Source: a virus. Taken from it: DNA of 42,073 nt. The notes below the pieces were generated by a model, which had not been told where the DNA came from, ran no database searches, and saw only the letters and a list, made by a program, of their open reading frames with translations. The DNA is taken from IMG/VR virus record IMGVR_UViG_3300025687_000099, positions 1 through 42,073 of that record; one strand, written 5' to 3'. This document shows, piece after piece, positions 1 to 8,787 of the stretch. Numbering within the stretch: position 1 is the first letter of the stretch; each line of letters opens with the position of its first letter. The position numbers were made by a program, and so were the translations under genes.

Positions 1-62
1 ATTTTGAGGTTTTCCGCAATCATAGTGCCAAAAACAAGTCTCACGCCTACAGAGAATTTTAA
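1..62 (+). CDS. Probable 3' end of terminase large subunit (continues from the right edge)
   Basis: The last base of the window (g) plus bases 1-2 make a GAT codon. The frame then stays open for 19 codons to TAA at 60-62, only 21 nt before the portal start. Across the join the protein reads SPNLAD, the kind of motif found near the C-terminus of large terminases. The joined protein would be 419 residues, a normal family length. The join is inferred from frame and motif. The tail after SPNLAD (FEVFRNHSAK...) is not a sequence I recognise, so a few bases missing at the junction cannot be excluded. Confidence 0.6.
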   Translation, partial: FEVFRNHSAKNKSHAYREF

Positions 63-84
63 CAGCATTGAGGTTTTACGCAAT
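4..84 (+). repeat. Imperfect 17-bp direct repeat around the terminase end and portal start
   Basis: TTGAGGTTTTCCGCAAT at 4-20 recurs at 68-84 with one mismatch (C to A). The second copy supplies the GAGG ribosome-binding site of the portal gene and ends at its TTG codon. The first copy lies inside the terminase C-terminal frame. This may be a small local duplication. Confidence 0.6.
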
Positions 85-2138
85 TGAAACGCATACCAGA
101 CGAAGACATATTAGCAATACTTGAGACCGCCCGGCAGGATGCCGTTGAGTTTCAGCGGGTCAGATCTGACAACCGGCTTAAATGGCTGAAATACTACCGG
201 CAGGAACCTTATGGGAACGAGGTCGATGGTTGGTGCCGGTCTATATCGTCTGATGTGTGGGATGCAGTGGAGGGCCTAAAGCCCAACCTTGTCGAGCGAT
301 TCACCGGCGACTTCTTCAAACTGAAATGTAAGTATCAGGAAAAGGCAGACGCTAACACCAAACTGATCAAGTATCAGCTTTACAAACACAATAAGTTTGA
401 GCAGACGCTTGACCAAAATTTCATATATCAGGTCTTAAATACAGATTTCGGCGTACTCAAGGCGTATTATACTGAGGAATGGCGCGAACGCAAACAAAAG
501 ATACCCCGTATTCCCCTTGCTGCTATGGAGCAGATGCAGCAGGATGATAAGATCGAGGTCAAAGCCGCGATACCTGTTGAAGAATTTAATGTGACCGGTG
601 AATACTGGTCCGGGTACGAAGACGTTACCATTTTGGTGAAAGAACGGGTTTTCAAGGGGTTCAAGGTTGAGTCTGTACCGGGTTCAGAGTTTTACATATC
701 CTCAGACGCTAAAGACGTTGAAACAGCCCGGTTGGTTGAGCATTGGGTGCCTAAAACACTTGATTATATCGCCAAAATGGAAAAAGCCGGGGTATTCCGT
801 AAAGGGTCCACAGTCGAAGTTGCTGAAAAACTTGATTACGATGAGGACGAAAGCGGCAGTGTAGAGGCGGAGGAGCAGGACCGTATACTTGACGGATCTG
901 GTGAGTATGAATCCCTGATGGGCATTGACACCAACGACCCACTTGTACGACCAAATGCACCCGTAAGGATTATCGAGTCCTATTTCCGTTTAGATATGAC
1001 CGGGCAGGGTGTGCTTGAACCGGTTGTTATTACCACTTGTAACAACGTTGTCCTGGCTATTCAGGAAAATATGTACCAGCGCCCCCCCTTCTTTATCTGC
1101 GCTGGTTTTCCACAGGCGCACAGAATAGATGGCACCGCCTTGGGTGCTATCCTTGAGCATGAGCAGAAAGACAAGACCAACCTCAAACGGGCGATGATCG
1201 ACGGTTATGCACAAGCCTCGATGAAAACGCCTGTTACATCTGACCCGCAGTTAGTCAATGTTCTAAAAAAGCGCACCGTTAGAACAGTTGTCCAGGGTGA
1301 TTTTAACCGTCTTGATTGGATCGAACACCCGTCACCTGATCAGGGGATATTCAAAGCCCTTGAGTTTTCAGCAAACAGTGTGGAGGAAAAAACACCCTAT
1401 AGCCGCATGGCGCAGGGCAGCACAGATGCCGGGAACGCCCTCAACAAGACCGCAAGCGGCATGAATATGGTCTTGACTTCGGCAGCACGGAAAGAACGTC
1501 TTTTAGCCCGTAGGATAGCCCGTTGCCTGGAAGAAGTAATTCGGTTCTGCTTATGGATTAACGAGAATATAGGCCCACCCCATGATATAGCGCAGATATT
1601 AGACCTGCCAGAAGGTGCCGACGAGGAACAGATCAAACAGGCCCTTTTGAAAGAATCGGAATATGAAATAGAGGTTGTTGTCGGTCTTGGCCCCCAGGAC
1701 AAGATAGAAGCAGCCCAACTTTTAGACCAGTATGTGCAATATGCAGTACAGGCCGGTATCCAGTTAGGCACCACTAAACCAAGCCACATTGCCAAAGCCA
1801 TCAAGCGGAAACACCAACTATTAGACGTACCCATAGAAAGCATGATGGTTGAGGTTGAGGAAATAGAAAAACAGGAGCAGACAGGCGAGAACCAGCTAAA
1901 GCAGCAGTTTGCTCAGATGCAGGAGCAAATGCAGCAGGTATCACAGCAAATCCAGGGATTAACACAGGAAATCCAGAACAAGGACACTGAGATCCAGCAG
2001 CTTAAAAATAATAACGAGGTCGAAAAGACAAAACACAACTTAGAGGTGAACACTTTACAAAAGCTTCACCGATTGGAGTTACAGAGTGAGAGATCAGCAA
2101 GTCGAGATAGATCTAACCGAGGAACAACAGATAATTGA
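84..2138 (+). CDS. Portal protein (P22-like)
   Basis: 684 residues. A portal forms the dodecameric ring at the capsid vertex through which DNA is packaged and ejected. The N-terminal region (SSDVWDAVEGLKPNLVERFTG, residues about 55-75) is typical of the P22-type portal family seen in podoviruses: a conserved block that opens the portal fold. The last 100 residues are Gln/Glu-rich and predicted coiled coil, resembling the helical barrel or tail of long portals. The start is TTG at 84, because an in-frame TGA lies at 69-71 and GAGG precedes the TTG. It follows the terminase directly, as expected for a packaging operon, and the next gene overlaps its last 53 nt. Confidence 0.88.
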   Translation: MKRIPDEDILAILETARQDAVEFQRVRSDNRLKWLKYYRQEPYGNEVDGWCRSISSDVWDAVEGLKPNLVERFTGDFFKLKCKYQEKADANTKLIKYQLYKHNKFEQTLDQNFIYQVLNTDFGVLKAYYTEEWRERKQKIPRIPLAAMEQMQQDDKIEVKAAIPVEEFNVTGEYWSGYEDVTILVKERVFKGFKVESVPGSEFYISSDAKDVETARLVEHWVPKTLDYIAKMEKAGVFRKGSTVEVAEKLDYDEDESGSVEAEEQDRILDGSGEYESLMGIDTNDPLVRPNAPVRIIESYFRLDMTGQGVLEPVVITTCNNVVLAIQENMYQRPPFFICAGFPQAHRIDGTALGAILEHEQKDKTNLKRAMIDGYAQASMKTPVTSDPQLVNVLKKRTVRTVVQGDFNRLDWIEHPSPDQGIFKALEFSANSVEEKTPYSRMAQGSTDAGNALNKTASGMNMVLTSAARKERLLARRIARCLEEVIRFCLWINENIGPPHDIAQILDLPEGADEEQIKQALLKESEYEIEVVVGLGPQDKIEAAQLLDQYVQYAVQAGIQLGTTKPSHIAKAIKRKHQLLDVPIESMMVEVEEIEKQEQTGENQLKQQFAQMQEQMQQVSQQIQGLTQEIQNKDTEIQQLKNNNEVEKTKHNLEVNTLQKLHRLELQSERSASRDRSNRGTTDN

Positions 2139-2376
2139 ATTGGGACGTTTAGCCGGGGAATGCCTGGAAAACGAAGCCTTTCAAGCCATCATGGAGGGAA
2201 TCGGTAAGGATCTGCAAAGCGGGTTCAACAATTTGAAGCCCACTGACAAAGATGACTTTACTGTGTTGGCGGCACAACGGGTTCTTTTCAATCGTATACT
2301 ATCCCACTTCCAGGCCTACAAAGAGCATGGCAAGGAAATACAGACAACAGCGAAACGGGAGGCGGGGTTAGTATGA
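2086..2376 (+). CDS. Small conserved protein downstream of portal
   Basis: 96 residues, mostly helical and acidic, GTG start. It overlaps the portal end by 53 nt in another frame, and GGAG lies about 10 nt upstream of the GTG. Short helical proteins in this slot are common in podovirus head modules. I recognise no function. It ends with an ATGA overlap into the next small gene, so translation is probably coupled. Confidence 0.7.
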   Translation: MRDQQVEIDLTEEQQIIELGRLAGECLENEAFQAIMEGIGKDLQSGFNNLKPTDKDDFTVLAAQRVLFNRILSHFQAYKEHGKEIQTTAKREAGLV

Positions 2377-2501
2377 TTGATTTAAGGGAACTCGATTTTA
2401 GGAAGAAAATCAAACGGATTACAAGAGAACGGAACTTGGCTTTGATGAAAATCGAAGAACTCAAGGCCGAAATAGAAAAACTTAAAAGGAAAAAGAAATG
2501 A
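2373..2501 (+). CDS. 42-residue basic coiled-coil microprotein
   Basis: It starts at ATG 2373, overlapping the preceding TGA, and ends in TGA at 2499-2501, overlapping the next ATG. The product (MIDLRELDFRKKIKRI..., 42 residues) is Lys/Arg/Glu-rich with a heptad-like leucine/isoleucine pattern (ELKAEIEKLK near the end), so a short coiled coil. ATGA overlaps on both sides argue that it is translated. Function unknown; it may be a head-assembly accessory. Confidence 0.6.
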   Translation: MIDLRELDFRKKIKRITRERNLALMKIEELKAEIEKLKRKKK

Positions 2502-2971
2502 AGAAACTTATAACCCTCATGGTTGCTGGTCTGATGCTGGTTGCCTGTAATGTTTTTGCGAATGATAATTATACCGCACTAACCAATCCCATTTATCAGA
2601 TTCAGCAGACTGTTGATTATGATGATTTCACGGACGGCGGTTCCACTGCCGGGACTCTTAATCTAACCCCCACTATTCCTGCTGGTGCAATTCCTCTGGC
2701 GTGGAAAGCCGTTGTATCAACTGGTTTCACTGGCGATACTTCCGCAACACTACTGGTTGGTATTACCGGTGATACAGATAGGTTTAGCGCATCAGATGGG
2801 CAGAACATTTTCGCAGCCGGTACATTTACCGAGTCTTCTATCGGTGAGGCGGTTTCAGGTGATGGAGGCGGGTCCGCACAGACTGTCTTACTGACACTAA
2901 CCTCCGCGTCTGATTTCGGAGCCGTGGAAGCCGGTTCGATGGTACTGACAATTTTTTACATTAGACCGTAA
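2498..2971 (+). CDS. Exported small protein between portal and scaffold
   Basis: 157 residues. The N-terminus MKKLITLMVAGLMLVAC is a clear Sec signal. It allows either lipoprotein processing at Cys17 (lipobox LVAC) or signal peptidase I cleavage after VFA at residue 21. The mature part is Gly/Thr/Ser-rich and beta-predicted, ending in a hydrophobic strand (MVLTIFYIRP). Its place between portal and scaffold would suit a capsid decoration protein, but those do not carry signal peptides. The role is unknown. See the finding on signal peptides in the virion module. Confidence 0.72.
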   Translation: MKKLITLMVAGLMLVACNVFANDNYTALTNPIYQIQQTVDYDDFTDGGSTAGTLNLTPTIPAGAIPLAWKAVVSTGFTGDTSATLLVGITGDTDRFSASDGQNIFAAGTFTESSIGEAVSGDGGGSAQTVLLTLTSASDFGAVEAGSMVLTIFYIRP

Positions 2972-2983
2972 AAGGAAAAATAA

Positions 2984-3883
2984 ATGGCAGATCAGGCAAC
3001 AATAGAAACTACCGGCGAGGCCGAGGTTCAAGAGGTTCAACCTGTATCGGAAGAAGATCTTTTAAATAGTGTGGTTGAGTCACTAGACGCGGATACCGTT
3101 GTGTCAGCCGAAGAACCACAGGAAGAAGACCAACCCGCAAAGGAAGTCGAAGAGGAACTACCAGATGAAGCCGCAGAGAAAGAAGAACCTGAACGGCATA
3201 AGGTCAAGGTAGACGGTGAAGAATTAGAGGTTGAATATAACGAACTTGTGAGAGGTTATCAGACTAACCGCCACAACACTCAAACAGCCCAACAGTTAGC
3301 GGAAGAAAGGCGGCAGCTCGCCCCGATCATAGGGTTAGCTAAACGTCTACAGGAAGACAAGGAATTTCAGCAGCACGTCTTCAGTTTTGGGAAAGAAGAA
3401 AGGGAACTCGATCCGGTAGAACAGATCAAGCGCGAAGCCAAAGAGGAAACATTAGCAGAAGTTAATAAGCGGTTTGAAGCACAGAAAACCGCAGAACATC
3501 AGGCCAAACTTGATGCTGTACGGGAACAGGCAATGCAAGACAGTGATTACGAAAGAGTGCTGGAGTTAATGGCCGATCATATCAGGTCATTTCCGAAGCA
3601 CTTGCAAGAGCAGGAGTATATGGCATTGGATCAGAACCCTGACTATTACCTCAAAGTCTTTAATGAAAAAAAAGAGTCCTTAAAGCCCAAAAAGAAAGAA
3701 CCGGAGAAAATAAAACCGCCTGTATTGGTGGCTCCTGGTCAAACTGAAGAAGTGCCGTTGCAATCCTTGAAACAGAAAAAACTTGATAAAAAGAAAGCCA
3801 AGATATTAGCGACCGGTGATTTAGATGCGTTGGCAGATTGGATTAGCGCAGATGGAGGCCTCGTCGATTCTCTTGGTTTATAA
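2984..3883 (+). CDS. Capsid scaffold protein
   Basis: 299 residues. Scaffolding proteins guide capsid-protein assembly and leave before DNA entry. The evidence is composition and place: a long Glu/Asp-rich disordered N-terminus (about residues 1-70), a helical centre with coiled-coil segments (about 95-200), a very basic Lys-rich stretch (about 225-265), and a position immediately before the major capsid gene. Scaffold proteins diverge quickly, so there is no catalytic motif to check. A good GGA-type ribosome site precedes the ATG. Confidence 0.82.
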   Translation: MADQATIETTGEAEVQEVQPVSEEDLLNSVVESLDADTVVSAEEPQEEDQPAKEVEEELPDEAAEKEEPERHKVKVDGEELEVEYNELVRGYQTNRHNTQTAQQLAEERRQLAPIIGLAKRLQEDKEFQQHVFSFGKEERELDPVEQIKREAKEETLAEVNKRFEAQKTAEHQAKLDAVREQAMQDSDYERVLELMADHIRSFPKHLQEQEYMALDQNPDYYLKVFNEKKESLKPKKKEPEKIKPPVLVAPGQTEEVPLQSLKQKKLDKKKAKILATGDLDALADWISADGGLVDSLGL

Positions 3884-3895
3884 AGGGATAAAACA

Positions 3896-4858
3896 ATGGC
3901 AGCAACACCTTTAAGTGGAACCACCACTTCAGTAACTTCCGGCGCGAGTGATACTCAGCGGGAAGAACTCGCTGATGTTATCAATAACATCGACAAAGAA
4001 AGAAATGTATTCACCGCAAGTATCAAAAAGGGTACTTGCCTTACCAAATATGTAGAATGGCCCGAAGACGAAGACGCAGACGCAGCAGACAACGCACAGC
4101 TCGAAGGCGCGGATGCAGAGTTCACGGAACTGTCCATGCCGAGTGTTGGTGCGAACAGGCTTCAGCTTTCTGCAAAATGGTTCATGGTTTCTGATATCCA
4201 GGAAGCTATCGACAAAGCGGGTCGTAAGTCTGATATCGCGTACAACATCAAAAAGAAACTGCGCGAAATGGCAAGGGACCGTGAGTACGCTATCCTGAAC
4301 AACACCTCTGCCGTGGCAATGGCAGCAGGCACAGCCGGTAAATGCAAAGGCCTCAAAGGTTGGATTACCACCAATACGTATGATTTCTCCGCTTCTTATG
4401 CGACATCTAACCTTGTCACGTTCGATATTATTAATGATGAGCTTGAGGCGTGTCAGGAAGATTACGGCGAACCGTCTTTGATTCTGGCGCCGCCGAAACA
4501 GAAACGGAAAATCTCTGATTTCGATCAGAACAGCCGTATCACTATCAACGCAGATGCCAGTGAGAAAAAGATCCTGGCGGCGGTTGATATTCTTGAAACT
4601 GACTTTGGCGTTGTTAAGGTCAAACTTTGCTACAACTTGACCCAGGCAACCAGTTCCAGCAACCTGTATGATTTCATGCCGATCATAGATCCTGATGGTT
4701 GGGAACTCTGCACCCTCAAAGGTCACGGTGTGAAGGTCGAAAAACTGGCCCGCACCGGTCTTGCCCGCAAAGTCCAGATCAGCACTGCGTTTTCTCTGAA
4801 ATGTATGAACCAGAAACGGAATGCACTGGTTTCCAAACTGTACGCGAAAGCCGCTTAA
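3896..4858 (+). CDS. Major capsid protein (SU10-like, HK97 fold)
   Basis: 320 residues. It builds the icosahedral shell. The N-terminal part (about residues 20-75: ELADVINNIDKERNVFTASI then a WPEDED stretch) and the block at about 95-135 (QEAIDKAGRKSDIAYNIKKK, followed by a basic helix ending REYAIL) match the pattern of the SU10-type major capsid family (DUF5309). A hairpin lies directly after the stop. The gene follows the scaffold by 12 nt. No protease gene is visible, so maturation probably does not need prohead cleavage. Confidence 0.85.
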   Translation: MAATPLSGTTTSVTSGASDTQREELADVINNIDKERNVFTASIKKGTCLTKYVEWPEDEDADAADNAQLEGADAEFTELSMPSVGANRLQLSAKWFMVSDIQEAIDKAGRKSDIAYNIKKKLREMARDREYAILNNTSAVAMAAGTAGKCKGLKGWITTNTYDFSASYATSNLVTFDIINDELEACQEDYGEPSLILAPPKQKRKISDFDQNSRITINADASEKKILAAVDILETDFGVVKVKLCYNLTQATSSSNLYDFMPIIDPDGWELCTLKGHGVKVEKLARTGLARKVQISTAFSLKCMNQKRNALVSKLYAKAA

Positions 4859-4863
4859 TCTAC

Positions 4864-4885
4864 AGGGGGGTGTAATAGCCCCCCT
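4864..4885 (+). terminator. GC hairpin after the capsid gene
   Basis: AGGGGGG (4864-4870) pairs with CCCCCCT (4879-4885) around an 8-nt loop, 6 nt after the capsid stop. There is no U-tract; a GGAG ribosome site and the next start follow at once. It is therefore more likely a partial terminator or a 3'-end stabiliser that raises capsid expression over downstream genes than a full stop. Confidence 0.6.
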
Positions 4886-4898
4886 CCCAGGAGTAATT

Positions 4899-5096
4899 AT
4901 GAATAATATTAAAAATATCTCTGAGGAAGGTTCTAAGCTTATTCTCAAAGCCAGTACCCAGATCACCCCATCAACAGGAACACAGGCAACACACATCACT
5001 GATGTCACTACAGCAGGTTTGTCTACAACTGACGCCGCCGCAATCAATTCAATTATCGCGGCGCTTGAAAACGTCGGGATTCTCGCGAGTAGCTAA
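4899..5096 (+). CDS. Small head-fibre-like protein
   Basis: 65 residues. The start is placed at ATG 4899, preceded by GGAG at 4890-4893; a longer upstream frame would overlap the capsid gene and has no ribosome site. The sequence has an Ala/Thr-rich centre and ends DAAAINSIIAALENVGILAS, a pattern of short fibre/decoration proteins often encoded right after SU10-like capsid genes. The assignment rests on that pattern and place only. Confidence 0.6.
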   Translation: MNNIKNISEEGSKLILKASTQITPSTGTQATHITDVTTAGLSTTDAAAINSIIAALENVGILASS

Positions 5097-5428
5097 TGGA
5101 TTTTGAAACATTTGATTTTAAGTTGTTAGGTTCGGACGCGATGTCTTGGAAAATTCATCGCGTCAAAGACCACACCGCCGTAGCCAAGTACAACCAGAAA
5201 GATAAGTTGTTTGGCAATAACGGGTGGAAAGAGGGCAAGGCAATGCGGCAAATTGGCAGAATACCGGTTGACGCATTGGAAGCTGCTGAACAGATGGGAT
5301 ATGACATGGACAGTATGGAGGGTATCTATAAGTTTTTGAACGATTACCCTCAGTTTCGAAGTGTCCCGCATATCAAGAGCCCGGTGAACGGATCGGCAGC
5401 CAGCCAGGGCCGTATAATCATTAATTAG
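5096..5428 (+). CDS. Hypothetical head-module protein
   Basis: 110 residues; the start overlaps the preceding stop (TAATG). No signal peptide or known motif. It has charged, soluble composition with a Trp/Lys/Gly-rich centre. Its place between capsid and adaptor genes suggests a minor head or head-completion component. I do not recognise a family. Confidence 0.65.
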   Translation: MDFETFDFKLLGSDAMSWKIHRVKDHTAVAKYNQKDKLFGNNGWKEGKAMRQIGRIPVDALEAAEQMGYDMDSMEGIYKFLNDYPQFRSVPHIKSPVNGSAASQGRIIIN

Positions 5429-5436
5429 GGGGCGAT

Positions 5437-6045
5437 ATGTCCACGGTTCAGAATGTAATTGACGATATCAGGATTGAGATAGACGATACCGATTCGACCA
5501 GATTTGAAGATGATACCACCCTGATACTGCCCCTGATTAAAAAGGCACTGAGAAGGGCTGAAAACATCCTTGTACGCCGGGGCATGGACTTTGCGAAAAC
5601 CTCTACTACATTAACAGTATCAAGCGGGGAGAGCACTACCGCTCTGCCTGATTTATTCAAGCTGGATGCCGGGCTATACAAAAACTATGAAGAAATCCGC
5701 AAGGTGTCCGATGACGAGTTTGAACGGACGTATAGCGGTGATTTCTGGCGTATTAACGGGTCAAACGTTGAACTTTTAAGCGCTGTCACATCTGATACCG
5801 AGTACACGTTTTATTATTATCCGTACATTGATTTTTCGGCTTACGTTGTAGGCACAACCATGCCCTGGAATGGCAGACTTGATGATATCATTGTGGATTA
5901 TGTTGCAATGCGTCTGAAGAACATTGATGAGTACGATACCAGCATGGAAAAGGAAATGCTTGCCGAAATGCAAACCAATATCCTTGAAACCTATGCACCT
6001 TTAACCCCTGTAATTCAAGATATGAACGGGCCTTCTGAAATATGA
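5437..6045 (+). CDS. Head-tail adaptor protein (gp4-like)
   Basis: 202 residues. Adaptors bind below the portal ring and seat the tail nozzle. The opening VIDDIRIEIDDTDSTRFEDD with paired hydrophobic helices, then LPDLFKLDAG and a TFYYYPYIDF block, is typical of phage adaptor/connector proteins of podoviruses. Position fits: after the capsid genes and overlapping by 4 nt (ATGA) the nozzle/stabilisation gene. No enzymatic motif is expected. Confidence 0.7.
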   Translation: MSTVQNVIDDIRIEIDDTDSTRFEDDTTLILPLIKKALRRAENILVRRGMDFAKTSTTLTVSSGESTTALPDLFKLDAGLYKNYEEIRKVSDDEFERTYSGDFWRINGSNVELLSAVTSDTEYTFYYYPYIDFSAYVVGTTMPWNGRLDDIIVDYVAMRLKNIDEYDTSMEKEMLAEMQTNILETYAPLTPVIQDMNGPSEI

Positions 6046-7574
6046 GAAAATCCTCAAAACATCAGAACCTAACCCCGCTAACCCTTGACATTACAGGCGG
6101 TATCAATCTGCAATCAAGCCCCGTTGCTCTAGCAGATAATGAAGCCCCGGTTCTGCAAAACTGGATGTATGAGAAAGGGGCTAAAACTCCGTCTACCCGT
6201 CCGGCTGTCACTTGCGAAACCACAACGGCTTGCACTGACGAAATTGTATATCTTTTTCACTATACTAAAAACGCCTCCACATCCTACTTGATGGGGGTGT
6301 CAGACCAGAACGATGTCTATTATTTTAACACCGCTACCAGTGTATGGACAGATACAACCATTGATGTAAACCAAAAGCCTACGATGATCACATTCAACGG
6401 GAAACTGTTGATGGCTGATGGGTCTACGACTCTCAAGACTTGGGATGGAACCACACCAGGCACACAGAGCATTAACGGTACCATTGCACCATCCATGATA
6501 GCTGAGATAGGCAACCGGGTTGTTGTTAATGACACCAGCGCAACAGGTCTTGATTTAGTGTGCTTTTCCAAGGTCGAAGACGAAACCGGGTGGACGTTCA
6601 CAGAGGCCGGTGGTGCTGTATCTCTCAGGGTTGGATATAAAGACGGGTCCAGCGTTGTCGGTCTGGTTAAAAATTTTAAGTCTGAGCTGATCGTTTTTAA
6701 ACAGGGTGACAGGTCGGAAACAATCCACCGTGTAAACGTGTCTGGTGCTCCGTATGCGTCAAGTGAGGTTCAATGGTACGCTGAATTTGTCATGGCCGGG
6801 CAGGGATGTAGTAATGGATTTTGTACTGAATCGGTTGATACTGCGGTCCTGTTTTTAGGGCGGTACGGCTTATCTGCTTTGGTCGCTGACGAAATGTACT
6901 CAGAATTGAACATGAGCGCTATTGGTGATGCCGTAAACACCCTTTTAGGTGCTTCGGGTAACACAAACTATGAGTTAAGATTTCTTGCCTCTACGGGTCA
7001 AATATGGATCATTAGGGATGACACAACCGTATATATCTATCACCCGCATAACGGCAAATACACAACCTATTTCTTTAATAATAACCAGATTTATTCAGTG
7101 ACCGAGACTTCGGACGGTGTTTATTTTGCCGGAGACACAGGCCACCTTTATAAATTAGATGCGTCTGCCTACAGGGATGAGTTCAGCCCGTCAACATACA
7201 CAGATTTAACAGGTGTACTAAAAACAAAAGATTTTGATTTTGGGCCGGGTCGTGGATTGGTGAAATATTTAGAAGCCATTTTCAAACCGGTCACACAAGG
7301 CACGAACACTATATCGTACTTAGATAACAGCAAGAATAGACAAACAACAATTGACACACACACAGAAGCTGGTGGCGATCTTGACGATTTTATGACCGCT
7401 TCAATGGATTTTATGGATTCCGCAGATTACGATTTTATGGGAACTGACGGGTTGCCCTGGGCCCAGGAAATCAAGAAGAAATGGAAGGGTAAACGGTTTC
7501 AATTACAGATAAATACAACAGGCCGGTGCAGTTTTGAAGGGGCAACGGCTCACGTTGCGATATTGGGGGGATAA
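6042..7574 (+). CDS. Packaged-DNA stabilisation / tail nozzle protein (P22 gp10-like)
   Basis: 510 residues. In P22-type phages this protein closes the portal channel and holds packaged DNA. The sequence is beta-rich with repeated blade-like units (for example VYYFNTATSVWTD, LLMADGSTTLKTWDG, VYFAGDTGHLYKLD), as in the beta-propeller nozzle family. The N-terminus has the typical INLQSSPVALADNEAPVLQN segment. It overlaps the adaptor gene by 4 nt and is followed by ejection-protein candidates, the P22 gene order. Confidence 0.75.
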   Translation: MRKSSKHQNLTPLTLDITGGINLQSSPVALADNEAPVLQNWMYEKGAKTPSTRPAVTCETTTACTDEIVYLFHYTKNASTSYLMGVSDQNDVYYFNTATSVWTDTTIDVNQKPTMITFNGKLLMADGSTTLKTWDGTTPGTQSINGTIAPSMIAEIGNRVVVNDTSATGLDLVCFSKVEDETGWTFTEAGGAVSLRVGYKDGSSVVGLVKNFKSELIVFKQGDRSETIHRVNVSGAPYASSEVQWYAEFVMAGQGCSNGFCTESVDTAVLFLGRYGLSALVADEMYSELNMSAIGDAVNTLLGASGNTNYELRFLASTGQIWIIRDDTTVYIYHPHNGKYTTYFFNNNQIYSVTETSDGVYFAGDTGHLYKLDASAYRDEFSPSTYTDLTGVLKTKDFDFGPGRGLVKYLEAIFKPVTQGTNTISYLDNSKNRQTTIDTHTEAGGDLDDFMTASMDFMDSADYDFMGTDGLPWAQEIKKKWKGKRFQLQINTTGRCSFEGATAHVAILGG

Positions 7575-7576
7575 AA

Positions 7577-8185
7577 ATGGGTCTTGGCCCTGGTGGTGCG
7601 GGTTCGTCTGGTGGACAGGCAAATGATGGTGGTGCCGGTCCTGGTGGTATGGGTGATGGTGGTATGGGCGGTATGGGCATGGGTCCAGATCTTGATAACG
7701 CTTTTGGTAATGTTGGCCCAGGTGGTTACTCCCCAACATCCCCGTTTGGTATAAATCCAAATATATCAAATGAAGAATGGAACAAAATGATGAGGAAAAT
7801 TGCTCCCACATCAACACCTATGGAAAGAGTCAAAGCTTCGATAAGTCGTAATTTTTCCCAGCTTACAGACCCTAAAGTAAGTTTACCAATGAAGGTTATA
7901 AATACGCTTGTGCCTGGTTCTGGGTTGATGGCGGGTCTTACTGCTGCGCTTGGTGGGATAGGGAGCGGTTTGGGTTGGGGTGGGGATGGCCCGTCTGTCG
8001 GTGGTCCGGATGCAGGTCCTGGTGCCGACCTCACACCAGAACAGTTAGGGCTGATGGGTAATTATTTTACACCCAAAACAGCACAAGCAACTAAACAAAA
8101 CTTAGGCATTAACAAGGATATCTACGAAGGATTACCCTATGAGGCCGCACTCGCATATATTTTAGGTGAAGGGGTACTATCATAA
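7577..8185 (+). CDS. Gly/Met-rich protein, candidate internal virion component
   Basis: 202 residues. The first 40 are almost all Gly, Met, Ala, Pro and Asp (GGMGDGGMGGMGMGPD), a low-complexity region. The centre has a hydrophobic Gly/Ala/Leu stretch (SGLMAGLTAALGGIGSGLGW, about residues 114-133) that could insert in a membrane. It lies just downstream of the nozzle gene and overlaps the next start by 1 nt. Place and composition suggest a DNA-ejection protein; there is no family match I can name. Confidence 0.65.
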   Translation: MGLGPGGAGSSGGQANDGGAGPGGMGDGGMGGMGMGPDLDNAFGNVGPGGYSPTSPFGINPNISNEEWNKMMRKIAPTSTPMERVKASISRNFSQLTDPKVSLPMKVINTLVPGSGLMAGLTAALGGIGSGLGWGGDGPSVGGPDAGPGADLTPEQLGLMGNYFTPKTAQATKQNLGINKDIYEGLPYEAALAYILGEGVLS

Positions 8186-8778
8186 TGGATATTGGCAATT
8201 TTAAACTCACTCAAAAGGATTATCAGTTCTCCCCGGCAGATCCACAGAACAGTAATCTGAAAGGGTTAATGACAACCAACTATGATCAGCTTAAAAAAGA
8301 CCTACAAACTCCCGGCGATCTGCAAATTAAGAGCGCATACGATAAGGCAGACTACACGATCAGGGATACGATGGGCGGCGGTGGGCTTTATGGGTCTTCC
8401 ATCCATTCGGGTGCCATATCTGACAGCGCACAAAGAAGGGCTGATTCTTTGGCGGCGAACGCTGCAAATGCCGGTGCAACAGTCGCACAGTTGCGGTCAA
8501 ACGAAAACCAGTGGTTAGGGAATGCGGCGCTGGATGAGTCCCGTATGCGGAACACATGGAATATTACTCAGGATCAGTTTAACAAAGCACTTATTCACGA
8601 TATTTTGATGTCGGATTTAGGGAACAAAAACACCTTGCAGCAGATTGACAAACAGGGGCAATGGGGAATGAATCAAACTAACGCCCAGGCTGATTCTAAT
8701 GAAAGAAACGCCATATGGGGTGGGGCTGGTGCGCTCGCAAGTGGACTTCTTAACAATTGGTCTTCCATTTTCGGGTAA
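8185..8778 (+). CDS. Candidate ejection / internal virion protein
   Basis: 197 residues, Gln/Asn/Ala-rich, helical, with a Gly-rich hinge (MGGGGLYGSS) near residue 65 and a hydrophobic C-terminus (AIWGGAGALASGLLNN). Small helical proteins of this look and position are common in podovirus ejection modules. The start overlaps the previous stop (TAATGG). No direct evidence of function. Confidence 0.6.
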   Translation: MDIGNFKLTQKDYQFSPADPQNSNLKGLMTTNYDQLKKDLQTPGDLQIKSAYDKADYTIRDTMGGGGLYGSSIHSGAISDSAQRRADSLAANAANAGATVAQLRSNENQWLGNAALDESRMRNTWNITQDQFNKALIHDILMSDLGNKNTLQQIDKQGQWGMNQTNAQADSNERNAIWGGAGALASGLLNNWSSIFG

Positions 8779-8787
8779 GGGGGCGAA

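Noticed and set aside
1397-1843. 148-codon minus-strand frame opposite the portal gene
   Set aside because: Shadow of the portal coding frame, Trp/Ser-rich with no family pattern.
3929-5047. 372-codon minus-strand frame opposite the capsid gene
   Set aside because: The plus strand encodes a recognisable capsid protein; the antisense translation is irregular and Ile/Arg/Phe-rich without motifs.
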